From contig JAUCBJ010004539.1 in the NCBI GenBank assembly GCA_032718475.1, positions 1-64,000 on the forward strand: a DNA stretch of 64,000 nt, given 5' to 3'. This document shows, piece by piece, positions 61,621-64,000 of this stretch. Below the pieces are notes generated by a model, which made no database searches, was not told the DNA's origin, and was given only the letters and a program-made list of their open reading frames with translations. Numbering within the stretch: the first letter of the stretch is position 1; each line of letters begins with the position of its first letter. Origin of the DNA: Nemertoderma westbladi (taxonomy: Eukaryota > Xenacoelomorpha > Nemertodermatida > Nemertodermatidae). Position numbers and translations under genes: made by a program.

Positions 61621-62349
61621 TACAAGATTTATTATTTTATTTCTTAACACAGAAACAAAAATGGAAATTTGTTATCGTTGAAGAATTTACTAATGTTTTA
61701 GACATACGGTATTTATCGTATTTACACAAAGTAAATTAATTCCCGGTACAGAAAATGTTAGCCAATGTGTTTTATTATTGTTCAGTGTAGGCCTATTGTT
61801 CTTAAAATTATCTGCAGTAATGAATGTTTTATAATTTAAAATCGCTTGTTGCCAAATTTATTTTAATACGGAATGTAATCCATTCAGACTACCTGATAAG
61901 ATCCAGCACGATGCCAAACTTTAATGACGTCAATAATTTCGTCATAGGTTTTCGTACTAGGCCTACATTACTATTGTAGGCCTCTGGTCGGCCAGTTATG
62001 CAGTATCTAATGTACTGTAGCTCATAGAATCCTAAACACATGCAGCACCATATTTTGGTCAAATATAACCAAAATGTTTTCAGAGCGGAAGAACCAATTG
62101 TCTTTCATAAATTCGTAGACTTTCGACTTTGTTCATTTACTTTAATCTTCCAATCACTGGCGCATAACATCATTAGAAAAAAGCGCTAATAGGTTACTAA
62201 ACTCCGATAAAACAAGCCGGCAGAGCTGAAAATAGAATTCTCTACTCTCTGTCGTTAAATTCATTCACAGCGTTGTCAGAGTATCTTGTTTTCGTTTGTG
62301 AAAAACAATCCATTTTCATGGAAGGTAAACAAATTATTAGTCACAAACT
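61621..62349 (-). promoter_or_regulatory. Upstream flank of the cadherin gene (5' UTR and promoter region expected)
   Basis: AT-rich DNA immediately upstream of the start codon. I see no convincing TATA box or initiator, so this is positional inference only. A CG-containing word cluster near 62200-62290 is unremarkable. Confidence 0.3.
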
Positions 62350-63078
62350 ACTGTAAAACAGAAACCCATGTACGGACTTACAGTATACGAAGAAATACCT
62401 TTAATATGTCCATTAGTTACATTAGCAGCTTGCATTAGAAAGCTATGCCTTCTGTCGACAAAATTACGCCGCCACAACTCCCTATCACCCATGACAATTG
62501 CTAGATCATCCGCATCTTCAAGGCCAGTGTCCTTTAAGATGCGTCTCAAGAAAGTCATGGGGTGTCCACCATGCGTATTCTCTCTATGAGGCTTCCAAAG
62601 CACAAGATTGTTCACAGGATGGTCCTCATGGCGAAAGTTATGTCCTGGAAAGCGGAGGCGGCTTTGTTCAATGCCAAGCATGGGGGAACCAATGAGACGC
62701 CTGCAATGTTATATAGTGTCTGGTTGGAAATGTGTGCATTGTACTTGACACAGAGCACCCTACGTACAGTATTCTTGTGAATGTGCCATCCAGAGATTTG
62801 GTGTCCTCAGCAGTTAGAGCCCAGCATGGACTCCCACATAGGAGTACTTGATCTACTGCTACTCTAAATAATCGGACGTTAAGTTTCTGAAGTATTCTAT
62901 GCAACTGCCAAATCCTGGAAAGCCCATGCCTTTCCCTTACGAATTCGAAGAACCTCACCCGACTTCCGGATCCATGATACCAAGTCCCTCCGCCTTCCCG
63001 CCTCGCCAAGCCTTCCCTCCGATAAAGGAGCCTTCCAACCATCATGATCCCAAGTAGCAGAAGTCACCACATGAGAAT
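62350..63078 (-). mobile_element. 3'-terminal fragment of the RTE LINE, upstream of the cadherin gene
   Basis: The minus-strand frame reads RLRFPGHNFRHEDHPVNNLV, GHPMTFLRRILKDTGLEDAD and GDRELWRRNFVD, nearly identical to the C-terminus of the full-length LINE at 25981. Frames are broken. A short insertion (about 62975-63047) splits it next to a repeated CATGAT word. Confidence 0.85.
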
Positions 63079-64000
63079 CAGGCATAAGTAAAATTGTTGA
63101 GAATGTGACACCAGTTGGTACATATAATTACACTGATAATCAAACAATTTACATGAGATCTCGTGAATTTTACAAAAATGTAATGGGGTATCCAATAGCG
63201 AAAAGGGCTAAACTAACGGAAAACTAGGTTACAGTAGTTTTCGTGTTGTGGTCCCATTCTGACATCCATTGTCAATATTTTGCTATGATGATATGTTGAA
63301 GTTTTACTCCTGCAAAAATTTGCTAATTTGCGATTCAAATATATAATACGAGACTCTATGATGTGGTAATTTGGTAGTCAGTGAGCTTGCCCTAACATAC
63401 GGTAGGCCAACCGCTTGGTACCGCTATTCTATTTGTTGTACAGTATGTGGGTCAATCAAATTATTATTATTATTATTTCACAGTGACAATATTTAAAATA
63501 AAATTTATTTTTTATTACACCGGAGAAAGAACAACCAGGAACACTTACGGTAGGTAAACCAGGTACACTAACGGTTGACTATGGTCTACCAGTAGGCCTA
63601 CTTATATGGCCACGATTAGAAAACTTACATAAATTAAAAGACCACTGCATCTGCAAGAGTAAAAAGGGCTAAAATGGTTATAAGGTATTGAGAAAATGCA
63701 CATAATTAATAATAAGACACGCTGCATTTATGAGCTGCTATTTTCAGTTGCCACGTTTCAGTTCATTTTTGTAAGGCTAGTAAGGCTATTAAGGCTGTCT
63801 ATTACAGTCACTATCTCATTCTGAATATTATTTCTCAAACTGGGTATGATTTCTCAAACCTTTTACTAATGATAGTTGATAGTCAACGGAGAATTTCAGT
63901 AGGTAAGACTGTGGTAAGAGTTGCGAAATCAGAAAGATGCAGCCAGCTCAATGAAGTTTGCTCAATGAAGAATCGTGCATGAAGTTTTACATCGTCGGCA
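63079..64000. other. Intergenic flank, nothing recognised
   Basis: AT-rich; a short ATT run near 63463. No gene supported. Confidence 0.4.

Overview
Eukaryotic (metazoan) genomic DNA, about 40% GC, dominated by one very large, intron-rich gene on the minus strand. The repeats (RTE-type LINEs, a tRNA-derived SINE, a Helitron, hAT-like and MITE-like elements, many minisatellites) and the gene structure suggest a marine invertebrate. The phylum cannot be fixed from this window. No prokaryotic, organellar or viral gene was seen.

Main gene: a secreted or membrane cadherin-repeat protein. Splicing by hand from an ATG with a signal peptide (61620) down to 1294 gives 49 exons, 8722 nt, about 2907 codons and about 25 extracellular cadherin (EC) repeats. 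The reading frame holds across all 48 junctions. No stop codon, membrane helix or cytoplasmic tail is reached, so the gene continues beyond the low-coordinate edge. Many EC repeats carry a recurring cysteine pair (one just after the inter-repeat linker, one in an xCxDxD motif), consistent with an extra intradomain disulfide.

Most striking: five separate minisatellites (about 14 to 65 copies of 28-46 bp units) each sit exactly on an exon/intron boundary of this gene. They start inside the exon and run into the intron. Every unit carries the last ~12-33 exonic bases plus the 5' splice site. Together they hold more than 200 tandem candidate donors in one gene (introns 14, 29, 38, 46 and 47), all with the same polarity. 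Two of the arrays have units that can be translated in frame.

Inside the introns are two opposite-strand single-exon ORFs. One encodes a 235-residue single-pass membrane-like protein (13674-14381). The other encodes a 240-residue secreted, Cys-rich, probably GPI-anchored protein (42791-43513), which lies inside a nested hAT-like element (39323-45102). A full-length RTE-type LINE with an open ~1100-residue EN/RT ORF and a 24-bp target-site duplication lies 44 bp from the acceptor of exon 29. Degraded relatives lie at 22337-23580, 34676-34830, 41161-41220, 42547-42660 and 62350-63078. A non-autonomous Helitron (55175-57367) carries nine ~146-bp monomers, most with a CTCF-like motif. Other content: a 53-bp GC-rich minisatellite (46250-48490), a nested GC-rich foldback structure (34850-36960) and several MITE-like palindromes.

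Region by region (the gene reads right to left): 64000-61621 upstream flank with a LINE fragment; 61620-48992 exons 1-16; 48991-45610 minisatellite intron; 45609-37059 exons 17-21 with the hAT nest; 37058-30772 foldback and exons 22-28; 30771-25701 LINE and exon 29; 25700-15007 exons 30-40 with two donor arrays; 15006-1294 exons 41-49 with two donor arrays; 1293-1 intron.
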